Source: Chimonanthus salicifolius (lineage: Eukaryota > Streptophyta > Magnoliopsida > Laurales > Calycanthaceae). Taken from it: 64,000 bases of DNA. The position numbers and the translations under genes were made by a program. The notes beneath the pieces were generated by a model. It had not been told where the DNA came from. It saw nothing but the letters and a program-made list of their open reading frames with translations, and did not search any database. The stretch covers positions 50,233,195-50,297,194 of the forward strand of contig CM023538.1 in NCBI GenBank assembly GCA_013350335.1, written 5' to 3'. Below, one piece after another: positions 44,820 to 57,241 of this stretch (the stretch's first letter is position 1; each line of letters begins with the position of its first letter).

Positions 44820-45511
44820 TGTAACGCCCCAATCCGTCCAAAACAATATTGTCCGCTTTGGGACCGCAGTCAGGTCCGCACGACTTTGTTTCTGGCGAGC
44901 ATCAAAAGGAATACTCCCAAAAAGCCTTGTGCTATATGGAGGAGGATTCCAATCTTATATACAGTGGAACACAACCCTCACTGGGCGACGTGGGACTTCT
45001 CACATGTGCCTAGCGCCAGGCTCATTCTTGGCAATGTTATCTCAAGTGGGACGCCTGGATCTCAAGGTAGTGGGCCCCTTGGGGGGGGGGGGGTATTATA
45101 GCCTGCCCCCTTAAGACCAGAGTTGCACCCGGCTCCATCCACCAGTCCTAGTTCCATCCACCAGACCAAACACTGCACCAGCCAACTCCCATAGTCCGAG
45201 AGTTAAACCGTGCTCTGATTTCATTTGTAAGGCCCAGTCCACCCAGCACAATATTGTCCGCTTTGGCCTCGCAACCAAGCTTGCATAGCTTTGTTCTTAA
45301 GGAGCATCCCAAGGAATGCTCCCAAAAGGCCTTGTGCTAGATGGAGGAGGATTCCAATCTTATATACAGTAATATAGAGGAGCATAACCCTCACTGGGCG
45401 ATGTAGGACTTCCCACATGCGCCTAGCCCCCGACTCATTCTTTTTGTGATTTTATCTCAGGTGGGACACCTAGATCTCATGGCACTGGGCCCTTTAGGGT
45501 GGGGTATTACA
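44820..45511 (-). mobile_element. TRIM-like element on the minus strand, 692 bp
   Basis: Two direct repeats, 44820-45100 (TGTAACGCCC..GTATTATA) and 45226-45511 (TGTAAGGCCC..GTATTACA), share caatattgtccgctttgg, tgctcccaaaa-gcct, aggattccaatcttatata and ctcactgggcga. Five A's flank each side (44815-44819, 45512-45516) as a possible duplication. The 125-bp interior ends with gctctgatttca next to the second repeat; complemented, this resembles the TGGTATCAGAGC primer site, and the complement of ctgcccccttaag near the first repeat is purine-rich. The element therefore reads right to left. It encodes nothing and interrupts L1 ORF1. Confidence 0.8.
45081..45093. repeat. G13 homopolymer
   Basis: Thirteen G in a row in the left repeat of the TRIM; the right repeat has only ggtgggg at this point. 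Length may be unreliable. Confidence 0.8.
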
Positions 45512-46443
45512 AAAAAGATCACAGCAATGGAAACCTCACCTCATACACGGCGAGTACTGCTGGCATACCTTCTCGAATCCCACCTTCCTTCCCAACTAGT
45601 AATAGTGAAGGATCACGTTATGCTTTCAACTTCACCCTTTGGATGTAGCCTCAATCCAAAATCAAAGAAACGAGGCAGTTAGTCACCAACAAAACACCTT
45701 CCCAAGGTCCAAAATACTGTAGTTGTTACAAAGGTAATTAGCCCTCTCTTTAACCCTATAGAGACTCTTCGACCGATGGAGAGGAAAGATGGTCTAGTTG
45801 CCAGTACCACTTTGCTAATCCATTAAACGGTTGTTGGGAGTCCATTAGTCCAGTCGGTTAATACATTTGCTAAACCAACAAGCAACACCTCCTCCCTGTG
45901 AGCTACTGTAAGCACCCCTATCATCAACCAGAGTACCACCTCACCTATTTCGAGAGCTAAAATTTCTAACTCCCCATTGGGAGGGGAAAAAACCCCACAA
46001 TGGGGCACCCTATTCTAGAAGCCAAAGAAAACTTCTCTTACACTGGATGATGTCCCTCCTAGCATTGATATCCCTTATCATTCTAACTTCTCTCAAAGCG
46101 AGCTTGCAGACGGTGAAGTGTCCTTTAAGTCCATTCTCGTCAGGTTCTTCCTAGGAAAAATGCTTTGGTATCCAATGGTAAAAGTCGGTTTGCTAAAACA
46201 GTGGAACACGCTTGTGGGGCTAGTGCTTCAATGCCTTCATGATGTCTTTTCCTTCAAATTTTCCAATGAAGAGGTGGACCATGAACACCCTGTTAGACAA
46301 GGATCATCCTAATACTATTCCCATTTGAGCAAAACTTCTAACCTTAATGTGGTGCTCAGAACAACTCGAAACCTTAGCAAGGTTACCAGCCTCATTGGCA
46401 AGCCAATGTTCATGGACTCAGCGACTACTAAGGGAACTAATTT
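45512..46443 (+). pseudogene. L1 LINE segment 2: ORF1 with DUF4283
   Basis: After the TRIM the ORF1 frame resumes (KITAMETSPHT). From about 46110 to 46440 comes the RNA-binding-like DUF4283 region typical of plant L1 ORF1: SFKSILVRFFLGKM, VKVGLLKQWNT, then FSFKFSNEEVDHE, a broken frame, LNVVLRTTRNLSKV and SLIGKPMFMDSATTKGTNF. Several frameshifts separate the blocks. The reading is cut at 46443 by a long LTR with an AATTT duplication and continues at 49663. Confidence 0.75.
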
Positions 46444-49400
46444 TGTAATAACCCGACCCTTAAATTAGAAAAATAACAAATTTTTAGAATTATTAACTCG
46501 ACTTTGTGACCGGCTGATATGATAGATTATGGAAAGAGCTTCCCGAAAAGGGATTATGTGACCCGATCAGAGCTCGTTTGCTTAGTGACCCAGCCCGACG
46601 AAGTTCAGAGGGCATTTTGGACATTACTTAATGTCTTTTGTTTTACATATAAAATCATGAATAATGTCTTATAAATCTCTTGAGTGTGAAAGACCACTCT
46701 TCTGATATATTCAGACCTTGAAATTCATACACATATTAAGCTTTTAAGTACGCTAGTCAGTGGCATTTTCGGAATTTCACAAGTATTCCTTGAGACGTGT
46801 ATTTTACATATGCTTTTATCTAAAAGCTTCGATTTTTAAGATACTCCGTATTCCAAAAATTAGCAAACTCAGATCACAGTCAATCTGTATTTTATCAAAC
46901 TCTTTGACATTTTTAGAATGTCGAAATGAGTATTTTAAACACTTGTTTCGAAGTGTCAAAATCACGGTGATTATAAGCCGTCTATTTTATCAAAATGTTG
47001 ATTTGTGAAAAATACCCTATTTTCGGTGTCAAAACAAAAATTGATCGTTCCACCGTAGGTAAACCCAGTGTTCTCAACTCACTTGCGGTATCGAATTTTC
47101 ACGAGTTAGGGTCTAATATAGACGAACAGAAAAAGGTTAAAGTAACAGTATTTTTCACTGTTATAGAAGATCACTTTTATCTTCTTATCTTCTTCTGCCG
47201 ACACTATTGAATAGTCGAGATTTTTCAACCCTCTGCCAACAGATCAAATGGTCAAGGTCATTCCAGCAGTTTTCAATAGTGTTTTTCAAAACACTATAAA
47301 TAGGTGCATTCAATTTCATTTAAAATCACAAATTCAAACGGTTTTCTTAGTTTTTTCTCTCTACTGGTGTTTACAAATGCCCTAAAGCAGTTTTCTTATA
47401 TTTTTAGAAGATTTTTGTAAGTATTTATTTTGAGTTAATATTTTTATTTTCTAGACCTCATTAAGAGGAAGTTAGATATTTAATTTCATCAGAAAATGCC
47501 TTACGGTTTGCTCTATAAAAGTCGGAGAAGAAAATACAAAAAAAATTGAAAAATCCGCCCGTGAACACTGATTTGCGGCGCACTGTGCAGGCCCTAAATT
47601 GTCAGAGGGTCATTTTGGTGATCTTGGTAAATAGTATCCGGTTGCATTTTCGTAAATTTTATGAATAGTACTCAAATGACATTTTCATAATTTTGGTAAA
47701 CAGTACCAGTGACATTTTTGTAAATTTCGTAAATAGTGCCCATGGGCATTTTGGTAATTTTGGATATTTTTAGAGCAAAAACGTAATTTTTACAAAAGTT
47801 TCAAAAATGAATTTTATTTTGTTTTATCTTAAAAATATTTATGTTAGACCACTTGGGGGTTTATTTTTAACCCATATTAAGCTCAGGGGAAAATTTGATT
47901 TTTTTACAAAATTGCAAGAAAATTCTATAAATGAATTGTCATGATATTCTAAACACTTAGGATTATATATCATGGCTATATAGTGTTATTATACATTGTA
48001 TTTACACTGTTTTCCATTTTAAACAGATTACTGAAAAACACTCGCCAACCGAAGGTGAGGAGATTCAACCACAATATGTGTTTACTGAAGTGCACCTCAT
48101 TTTGCATTCAATACAATGTTTCTTTCACCATTTTCCCTACGACAATAAGTGGATATCCGTAGTCATTTTTACTAACGGAAATGATGTGATGGGATTAGAT
48201 TGCGATACCGACACTGTTCACAAATAAGGAGGTGATTATGAGTTTCTACATGTGAAACGTGAACATGAGAGTGTTTCAAGATATCGAGATCTAGCAATCC
48301 AAAAACGGAGTACGGAACTCACTTATTCCTAAAGCCTACCTGGTATTGTGATGTAGGTGATCTGATGATAGATCAGATATCCAACCGTGATTCCGATATG
48401 AATATGCATTTTGTGTATAATTGTGTGTATTCAAGGATAATTTATCCATGCAATAAATGATGAGTATAGGGTAGATGTACCCAATTGGAGAGAACGGTAA
48501 CACTTATTTGTATTATTATATAATCTGTTGGTGGGCTTTTAATCTGTGTTTAGTTTTCCCAGCATAGTATAGTTAAATACTGATTGCTGATATTTTTATT
48601 ATGATTCCATGCGGGAGGGCTTAGGAATCTATGTTAGTTGAGTGAGGTTATTATGGTCATATGCGTGAGAGATATTATGTGGGTTTACAATTATGTTTAA
48701 ATGCATGTGTTGATATGCATATTGATTGGTGTACTATGCATATCAAATTACCTCACACCAATGTATAAAGTACCTAGCTTGTGGAGGGCACTGGTACGAG
48801 GTGTATTTAAAATACGGGCTGTGTGAAGCACTGAGCATGAATTTACCGGCGGTGTAGGAAACGTATTACTTGCGGTTAGGGAAGAGCAGTAGACATTGTT
48901 TGGCGGGGGTATCTTTTTCAGAAAGGAAGGACATTTCATGGTAGATAACTGTGTTGACATTATTTTACATGATTTCTGAGTGTATAAAGTGTTGTTTGAT
49001 AATATGTTTATTATGTTGATAATATGTTTATTATCCAGGACTTATTGTTGTTTTCTCTTCACTGAGTTTGTAAAGCTCACTCCCCTTACGTAACAGGAAA
49101 CCAGGGGGACGAAGGACATGAGGATCTTCAGTTGTAGTGTAGGGTGGAAACCCTTTAGCTATCTACCCAATATTGGGATTTTATGTTTAACTTAGTAGAC
49201 ATTGTATATATGAACATGCAATGTAATAAATCATTTATGGTGTTCGTTTGAAACACTATAGAATGTAATAAAGTCTATTTCGTTTCTGATATGCAATTCT
49301 GATGTTGATGGGATTAATTGGTGATAAATATTAGGTAGATCATGTGTGACATTTTCTATTTGGACTTTCTTAAGAGGTCAAGTTATAGATTACATGTTGG

Positions 49401-49662
49401 TTAGTAGTGTATCCACATACTATGCGTCGAGGTGGAATCTGTCGAGGTTTTGGGTCTTAAGCGGACCTATGGTGGCCCCTCCATCTGCTTGGGATTTTTA
49501 CCGGCTAGGTATGGTTAGGTCCGAGGCTGCCAAATGTCAGATCCAAACTTGATCAGATGAGATTTGAAGTCCATTTATTAAAATGATTTCCGCAAAGGCT
49601 CAGTATTGTGTTAGAAAAAAAAAATTCTCACGTCAGTGGACTCCGAGGGTCGGGGCGTGACA
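46444..49662 (+). mobile_element. Probable solo LTR, 3.2 kb, gypsy-type
   Basis: Begins TGTAATAACCCGACCC and ends GGGTCGGGGCGTGACA, so the termini form an imperfect inverted repeat inside TG..CA. It is flanked by a perfect AATTT duplication (46439-46443, 49663-49667), and removing it rejoins the L1 ORF1 frame. No gag or pol domain is present in 3.2 kb. A related, inverted fragment is at 13765-14900. Frames inside (46760-47008, 46995-47210) have no known motifs. The strand is arbitrary, used only to show that the two copies are opposite. Confidence 0.75.
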
Positions 49663-50120
49663 AATTTGGCAAGAATCTACGTTGAAGTTTCAACAAAGCA
49701 ACAACTCCCTGATGCCGAACAATCACACAAAAAGTGCAATACGATTGGAGGCCAAAGATCTGCAGTACATGCAACTCATTCCTACACTCTCTAGACGGCT
49801 ATCCTAGGAATCCTCCAAAACCAAAACAAGTTTGGGCACCAAGAAAAGTCTTTGTGGTTCTACCCTCGAGGTGGTTGGCTCTAGGAAACTTGCTGTGGAT
49901 GGGAAGAAAATTGTTGTTGAAGTCAACCATCCTTCTAATAAGTCATTCTTTTTTCGTACTGTTGGGGAATCCTCCAAACCTTAGAAACCAAAGCCACCTA
50001 CAGCCATTACGACAATCTCCAATATGCTCGTAGATTTGTCTTCTCTACCTAAAGATGGTGACTTGTGTGCACTCGGTGGCTCTGTCTTTAATGAAAAGGA
50101 CTTGCGGTAATGGACAATAT
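49663..50120 (+). pseudogene. L1 LINE segment 3a: ORF1 end with zinc knuckle
   Basis: The frame resumes FARIYVEVSTKQQLPDA (to about 49715), the usual end of the DUF4283 region. A C2HC-like knuckle follows at about 49740-49845: YDWRPKICSTCNSFLHSLDG, then KPKQVWAPRKV. Knuckles of this kind bind LINE RNA. Stops and frameshifts are frequent. ORF2 starts about 50200. Confidence 0.75.
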
Positions 50121-50165
50121 AATTGACACCTACTCTGGAGCCAAAGGTACAGAAGGGATTGAAGA

Positions 50166-51476
50166 TTGCACTGTGCTGGATGGAACACCGTATCCTTTAT
50201 GATCATTAGATCATGGAATGTGAAAGGACTAAATCGTCCTCGGATGCAACATGAGTTGAAAGAATTGTTCTCTTCCTCTCATTCAAATATTTTTTGTATC
50301 TTAGAAAGTAAAGCAAAAAGTAGGAATTTTGTTACCATTGCAAATAAGCTCACCCCTAGAAACTGGAAGTGTTACTCCAACCTTTCTTTGTGTAGCTCTA
50401 CGAGGATCTGGGTGTTTTGGAGCAATGTCGTCGACTTGGAAATCCTTTAGACATGCAATGAGGCTGTCTTTTGTAAAGTCACTAATCCAGGGCTTACACC
50501 TTTTTTCTTAGGCAGCATTTATGGATCTAACTGTCCCTACTCTAGGCAAGACCTTTGGGCCGAGATCCAACTCTTTTATTCCAGCTGTAATGGTCCTTAC
50601 ATTATTTTGGGTGACTGCAACTGCATTAGCGGGCAAATGAAAAGGGCGGTGAGCCTCCTTCTATTTGGACTGCAATGAACAGTTCAATGCCTCCATTGAA
50701 AACTCCTGACTGATTGACTTCACTATTGCTGGCCATCTGTTTTCTTTGTCAAATTTTTCATTTGGGCAGAAAAGGGTGGAGAGCAAGTTGGATCGCATAC
50801 TTAACAACCAATATTTCCTCAACTGTTTTTCTCAAGTACATAGCAACTACTTTGGCCCAGGTATGTCGGACCATAGGGGGATCTCCTTGTGCCTTCCTCA
50901 GTCGAAAACCAGAAGCAGCATCCCGTTTAAATTCATTAATGCTTGGTGTAGAAACAAGAACTTTTACAAGATGGTGGAGGAAAATTGGACTCTACGTGTT
51001 GATGGCACCCACATGTTCATGCCTGTCACAAAGCTTAAGAGGGTCAAGTGTGCTCTGATTAGTTGGCATAGGGCATGTCCTCCTATCAACTCTTGGATTG
51101 CTTCTGTTAGGATGCATCTCGAAGCTGCCTTGACTGCCTTCGACTCATTTCAATCGAGCTAAAACCATACACTTCTGCTTCGCCCAAAGACAACATAGAA
51201 CAACAGCTGGACTTTGAAGCTAGTCTTATTAACAAAAATCAAGGCTCATAAAATTAAGTCTTAAGGATATCGAGAGCAAGTTTTTCTACAATTCTGTCAA
51301 AGTGCATCAACAACTGAATACAATCAACTCTATTTACTGCAATGATGGGAACTTTAACTACGATCCTACAACAATCAATAATACTTTCATCCTGTAATTC
51401 ACTGACTTATATGGCAATAAATGCACCAATACTGATTGGACAGACTCCCATTGGGGTTCGTTTCAGACTTTCAACA
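50166..51476 (+). pseudogene. L1 LINE segment 3b: ORF2 endonuclease
   Basis: Begins near 50200 with IIRSWNVKGLNRPRMQHELK and FCILESKAKSRN, the N-terminal block of APE-type endonuclease with the metal-binding Asn (WN) and Glu (LE-K) retained. Middle parts lie in shifted frames (50540-50640, LILFWVTATAL for the usual GD-N region). The C-terminal block is KRVESKLDRILNN, GPGMSDHRGISLCL (50862-50905) with catalytic SDH, then KFINAWCRNKNFYKMV. This enzyme nicks the target DNA to prime reverse transcription. The linker toward RT (DPTTINNTFI, FTDLYG) runs to about 51476, where an LTR element is inserted. Confidence 0.85.
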
Positions 51477-51825
51477 TGATGTTGGCCCAGGGTTGAATCA
51501 GTGAAATTCGCTGGCAGGTTGCAGATTCAAAGTGCATTTGTTTAGATCTATGGAGTCTGGGAGCCCATTCAGCAAATCACGGCTCGTGAAAGGATTCTCC
51601 CTTGGCTGTTGTTTGACGAACAATACCCGAACCGAAAAATACAATAGTCAGTGAATTCAATTATGCCTTATGGAATCTAGATTAATGTCTCCTTTAATTC
51701 AATGGATTGAATGATGTGGAAGAGAATAATTAAAAGAGAGATGAAATTCAAAATTGATAATTCTTAATCTAGAACCCATAAAACACAACTGAATTAAAAT
51801 CACCAAGAATTAGTTGCAAAAGAAC

Positions 51826-53838
51826 TGAAAGTCCCATTGTCCACGTTGCTAGAACAACATGATTGACCCGGGCGCGGGGGGGGGGGGGGGGGGGGGGGGG
51901 GGGAAGGTTGTGGTGAATAAGTCAATCCTATTTTGCATAGTATTTACAAATTTCTTGATTGTTTTAAGTACAGCGGAATATTAATCAAGAGATTTGTTTA
52001 GTATGATAGATTATTTATAAGTTTTTTGAACATTCACACTAAGATTATGACCATTTACATATTGCTTGATTATCGATGCTTGTACACAATGTTTAATATA
52101 AGATAATCAATATGCAAAGTGATGTGTGTTGAGAAGAGTACTTAAATACTAAATACAAACATACAAAGATCAAATACCATAAGACTAATTTAAAGTGGTT
52201 CTGTTAGCCAACCTACATTTACTGTTAGGACTAACCCAACCTTGAATTATCCCCAAATCAACTAAGTGGGGACTTACACCTTCACAATTAGAGTAGGAAT
52301 TCCACCCTACTCAATTGGTTGAGAATTTCACCCACCACTGTAGAATAGGAATTCCACCTACTCATTTGACTGGGAATTCCACCCACCACATATGCCGGAG
52401 ACTCCGCTTTAGATTTTTTATAGTGGCTCCGGAACCAAGCTTCCTTAATCCACTTCAGGAACATAGGTTTTAAAGTAAAATTAAAACCAAGAAGCACTTG
52501 CCTTTATAACTCTTTATCTTGATGTGCGCTTCATGAAGATCCCACCTATTGTGTGCCAGCGCTCTGCCTCGTAGCCGCTGTATAGCAATCATAATCCAGG
52601 GTGACAAGGAAACTGGTTTTACCAAAGGTTTCCTAGTTTATGTTCTTCTCTTCCTCTTTTCCTCCCTTACAAACTCAATCAATATATTGGTTGTTTATGT
52701 CTTTTCTCCTTCTCTGTTTCTCACTTACAAACTCAATCAACAGATTGGTTGTTTATGATTTTACTTTCCTCCTCGCTCTCTCTCTCTCTCTCACAAACTC
52801 AATCCCTAAGATTGGTTGTGTATGATTCCTCAAGTATAAGCACGAGCGAGAGAGTGATCCATCTGTTGGCCCTTGTTTAAGCTCACTGATAATGATGAGG
52901 TTCCAACTGATTATGCCGAAGGATAATAACTGGTTGCATAAAGATTGATTTTTATAGAGAAAGAAACCAGTTGAAATAACGGTAATGTACCGATAGATCG
53001 GTCGCACCGAGGGGTCGGTGACTAGAAATGTTGCCATTACAGACCCAACCGTTGTACATTAAGTACACTCCCAACAGTAATATTCTTTCTCGGTCAACAT
53101 GTCGCTGTTGCCGATGGGTCGACAAGTATGGTACCAAGGGATCAGTCCATACGAGAGGCTCGATCTAGGGTAACACCATGCTGACAGAGTTTCAAGTCCA
53201 GAAACCAGTCATACCCAGAACGACCTGTCGCCCTTTACTGAGGGTTCGGTCTTGGCTACTCTCGATCGGTTTTTGAACCACTTTTATGTCTATTTTCTCG
53301 AGAGCCCACCTGAGTTCTAAGTTCTAGAACTTATAAGTCTTATCGAAGAGTCCTTGACTATAAGGGGTCGTCTTAGCCTTTCACCAAGGGGTCGGTGCAT
53401 ACGAAACTCTTAATAAGAGGCTTTCCCAGAATGACAGTTCTATTATCCAGAGTCTATGTCAATATGGTCGACCAGTCTTTGACCACGATAGCTCGATCCT
53501 GTTACCACAGAGGGTCCACCGAGGGGTCGGTGAGAACGACTGGTCGAGCTGACAATGAAACCAAATACATATTTTCAAGTTGGGTTCCAATTCACTGTCA
53601 AGCTTCCTCTCTAGGGTTTTTATGATTTAACCATTTGTTCCATTAAGCCTAGGGATAGTCCTCTCTAAGGTGTGGGTACCACCTAAAGTCATCTATGGCC
53701 ATATTACCTATTTTGTGATTGTCATAACGATGAGTTTCAATCTGATGGAGCATGATCTTTACTCTTAATCACCTTGGGTCTTCAAGCTTTTAGCTTCTTT
53801 CCGAGTCATGATGGAGCAAGGCCGATGCACTAACAAAA
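51826..53838. mobile_element. Insertion of about 2 kb within the left LTR
   Basis: Comparison with the right LTR shows the left one interrupted between ttgcaaaagaac (51825) and aatcctaatcc (53841). The insert has no coding motif. It carries a G28 run (51876-51903), a two-unit repeat of aggaattccacc..ttcacccaccac (52288-52392), a three-unit repeat with acaaactcaatc..attggttg (about 52669, 52727, 52794), a CT microsatellite (52775-52792) and several gaggggtcggtg words (53006-53540). The flanks share aaaa-aac but no clear duplication. The class is unknown. Confidence 0.5.
51876..51903. repeat. G28 homopolymer
   Basis: Twenty-eight G in a row preceded by cccgggcgc. Such runs are often artefacts of long-read consensus or gap filling. 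Confidence 0.9.
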
Positions 53839-56235
53839 ACAATCCTAATCCAAGAACCACGACTTTTGGCAAGGGCCGAATCCTGGTGTGCACTGCACTT
53901 CAACTCCAAAAGTCTTTGTGCCAAAAAATCAAAGTATATTAGATGTCGAAGTTACATGGCTTTTTATAGGAGAAAATATGCTAAACAAACAAACTGTACC
54001 TGCTATGGTTGACCACACCATATAGGGGAACTTCGGATTGCCTATATAAAATCTAGAAAATAAAGAGAAAGAAATTTTCTCTAAGATTGGCTGTCATGTG
54101 GGATCAATCTAGAGATTTATTTCTAAAGTACATATCAAAATAAAGCAACTAAATATCGTATCCCTATCTTGTTGTTGGCGCCACCTTGGAACTTTATCTT
54201 CTATAATCGCTAGGAAATTCACGAATTGTCCTGCCATTTCTTGCGATTTTTGCCCATGTTGAAGGATAACCTTGCCCTAAGAGTCAACGCACCTGCCCTG
54301 GATGGAGATTTGCGCCACCTCCTCTCCTCTATCCTGACACTCTTTCCACCTTTGGTCCTTTGAATCTCCACCTGACACTTGGAATGGTAGGAGATCTTGC
54401 AGAACTTGGAACCTGAGGTATAGGCTTGGATATGACTTTGGCTTATTTAATGTGTGGGCTTGGGCTTACAGACTTATCTTGGTCATTCGGGCTTATTAGG
54501 TAATTGGGCTCGAGCTAACAAAATGAATAGGTTTATTAGATGGAGTCCAAAGTTGAACACTTAGGCAATTTGGGAGGTGGAAACCAAGTCAATTTCTTCA
54601 TGTGAATCAAATGTCCATTAGGTCTGATGCTACCATCATTCTCCCTTTCCCAGAGAAAACTTGTCCTCAACTTTAAGCATAGAATTACAATACCGAACAA
54701 ATTTTCTTGTGATGTGGAATTGAGCCCATCACCAAGGATCCACCAAAGGAAATGGCAAGTGGAAGGAGTCCACCTACTTCTTGGGCAATACACATCTGCA
54801 TCACTCCAATCATGACAACAGTAAGGGGTGTTGCAATCATCTGAAAGAACTGAGGAGGTGTTGCATCTGCTACAACCAATCATATCCAACTGTTATACCA
54901 GTTGGTACAGTTGGTACTGCATCAATCTGTCCACTTCAATCTGTCTGTCCATTCGGGTGAATTGCACCTCAAAATTCGTGAACATAGGAAGTGCTACAAA
55001 CTGAAAGTCAAAATCTGATGTATGAAAACTATTGTATTCACAAAACAAACATCGAGTTCCCAAGAACCTAACTCTGATACCACTTGATGCAGACCTAGGC
55101 TCAAATCAGTGAAATTCGCTGGTAGTCTGTAGATTTGGAATGCGTTTTTTTCAGACCTATGCTGTCTGAGAGGCCATGTAGCCAGGCACAGCTCGTGAAA
55201 AGATTTTTCCTTGGCTAGGGTTTGCTGAACAATAGCCAAACTGAAAAACACAAGAGTCTGGGAATTCAACTATGCCTTATGGAATATAAATTAATGTCTC
55301 TTTTAATTCAATGGATTGAATGATGCCGAAGTGAATAATTAAAACAGATGAAATTCAAATTTGATAAATCTTAATCTAGAACCCATAAAACACAATTGAA
55401 TTAGAATCACCTAGACTAACTTGCAAAAGAACGATCCTAATCCAAGGACCACTGATTTCGTCAAGGGCCGAAGCCCGGTGTGCATTGCATCTCAACTCCA
55501 AAAGTCTTTATTCTTTAAATTCAAAGTATATTGAATTTCAAATTTTCATGGATTTTTATAGGAAAAAATATGTTAAATGATCAAACTGTCCCTGCTATGG
55601 TTGACCACACCATATAGGGAAACTTGGGATTATTGCCTATGTAAAATCTAGAAAATAAAGAGAAAGAAATAATCTCTAAGATTGTCTGCCTCATGTGGGA
55701 TCAATCTAGAGATTTATTTCTAAAGTACAAATCAAAATAAAACAACTAAATATACTATCCATATCTTGTTGCTGGCGCCAGCTTGGAGCTTTACCTCCTG
55801 TAATCCCAAGGGATTTGCACCAATTGTCCTGTCATTTCTTGTGATTTTCGCCCATGTTGAAGGATAAGCTTGCACTAGGCATCAACAAATCTACCCTGCA
55901 TAGAGATTTGCACCACCTATTCTCCTCTATCCTCTCACACTCTTTCCATCTTTGGTCCTTTCAATCTCCACCCGACACTTGGCACTGTAGGAGAGCTTAA
56001 AGAACTTGGACCTTGACGTATGCGTCTGGATATGATTCTGGCCTAATTAATGTATGGGCTTCGGTTTACAAGCTCATCGTAGGTCATTCGGCCCTGTTAG
56101 GTGATTGAGCTCGGGCTAACAATGTGAATAGGTTTATTAGATGGAGTCCAAAGATGAATACTTTAGGCAAGTTAGGTGGTGAAAGCCAAGTCAACCATGA
56201 GAATCAAAGGTCCAAGGTGAGCAATGCAATAACCA

Positions 56236-57241
56236 CTTCTCTCACCTCGCCTGTGGCCGGGAGTGAAGTTTGTTTTGTTGTCTTCAAGGCTCACCATTTC
56301 GAAGCTCTTGGGCCTGATGGATTCAACAGTAAATTCTACCAAGCCTATTGGAACAATGTGGGTAATGACGCCATCTTTACTGTCACTGACTACTTCAGGT
56401 CCTCCAAACTTCTCAACCAAGTTAAGTGCTCCTTCATTTCTTTATTACTCAAAAGTCCAAGTCCCGATAGCCCAAAAAAATTCAGGCCTGTAACCCTCTC
56501 CAATGAGATATACAAAATCATTTCTAGAATCATTGTCGCCAGACTAAAGCCTTTCATGCCTTGCTTGTTAGTGAAAACAAAAGTGCTTTCATCCTGAGGA
56601 GAGCTATTGCCTCCTTATGTTGTGCCATAACCTCATTAGAAGCATCCACCTGGATAGAGGTCCTCCAAGGATGTGTGTTAAAATCGACTTGAAGAAGGCC
56701 TTCTATAGTGTGAACTGGTGTTAGTCTTCTATCCATCTTCTTACATCAGATGAACTTTGACAATCGGATTGGATAAACTAGGTGCTATGTTGATTCTCCC
56801 TCATTCTCTATTCTGATCAATGGATCTCCTCACGGGTATGGTTCAAGAGGGTTTAGGCAAGGACATCCTCTTTACCTTTACCTCTTTTGTTTGGTGAAGG
56901 AAGCATTCTCTTGTGGTCTCAACAGGGTTGTCATTAATCAGGAGATTGATTGTTCTTTCACTAAAGGGGAGACTACTATATCTCATCTATTTTTTTGCAA
57001 ATGATTTAATGGTGATTTGTGCTCCCGACATCAACTCGTCCGAAGCCTTGTCCACTTTGTTGAAAGATTTTAGCCGATAATTTGGTCTCTCTTCAAATCT
57101 ATCCAAGAACAACGTTATATTCTTTGGGTCCACAACTGATAAAGATAATATCCTAAACTATCTGGGTATGAAGTAAGCCATCCTACCGATCAAGTACCTG
57201 GGTCTACCTCTGTTTTCTGCCATGCTACATCTAGTTGATTG
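56236..57241 (+). pseudogene. L1 LINE segment 4: ORF2 reverse transcriptase
   Basis: Starts ITTSLTSPVAGSEV, the block just before RT. Then EALGPDGFNSKFYQAYW (56296-56348), FISLLLKSPSPDSPKKFRPVTL and YKIISRIIVARLK (to about 56553). In shifted frames come CVKIDLKKAFYSVNW (about 56668-56715), SILINGSPHGY..GFRQGHPL (about 56810-56875) and the catalytic block FANDLMVICAPD at about 56991-57030, in which the first Asp of FADD is Asn (codon 57000-57002). YLGLPLFSAM follows at about 57196-57230. The copia element is inserted at 57241. The RT copies LINE RNA at the nicked target. Confidence 0.85.

Larger units (their letters stand above)
51477..56235 (-). mobile_element. Non-autonomous LTR retrotransposon on the minus strand
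   Basis: Two long direct repeats flank about 450 bp. The right LTR (about 55085-56235) starts TGATGCAGACCTAGG and the left (about 51477-54638) TGATGTTGGCCCAGG; they share aatcagtgaaattcgctgg, ttcaa-tatgccttatgga, tggttgaccacaccatatag and aataggtttattagatgg in order. A minus-strand primer site (complement of ctctgataccac) lies beside the right LTR at about 55072, and a pyrimidine tract, ttctccctttccc, follows the left LTR, so the element reads right to left. The interior has no gag or pol motif. The target duplication could not be established and the outer ends are approximate. It split the L1 between endonuclease and RT. Confidence 0.7.

Noticed and set aside
49346..49552. 68-codon frame near the right end of the solo LTR
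   Set aside because: No domain; lies entirely within the LTR.
53395..53625. 76-codon frame
   Set aside because: Falls in gaggggtcggtg-type repeats of the 2-kb insert; no motif.
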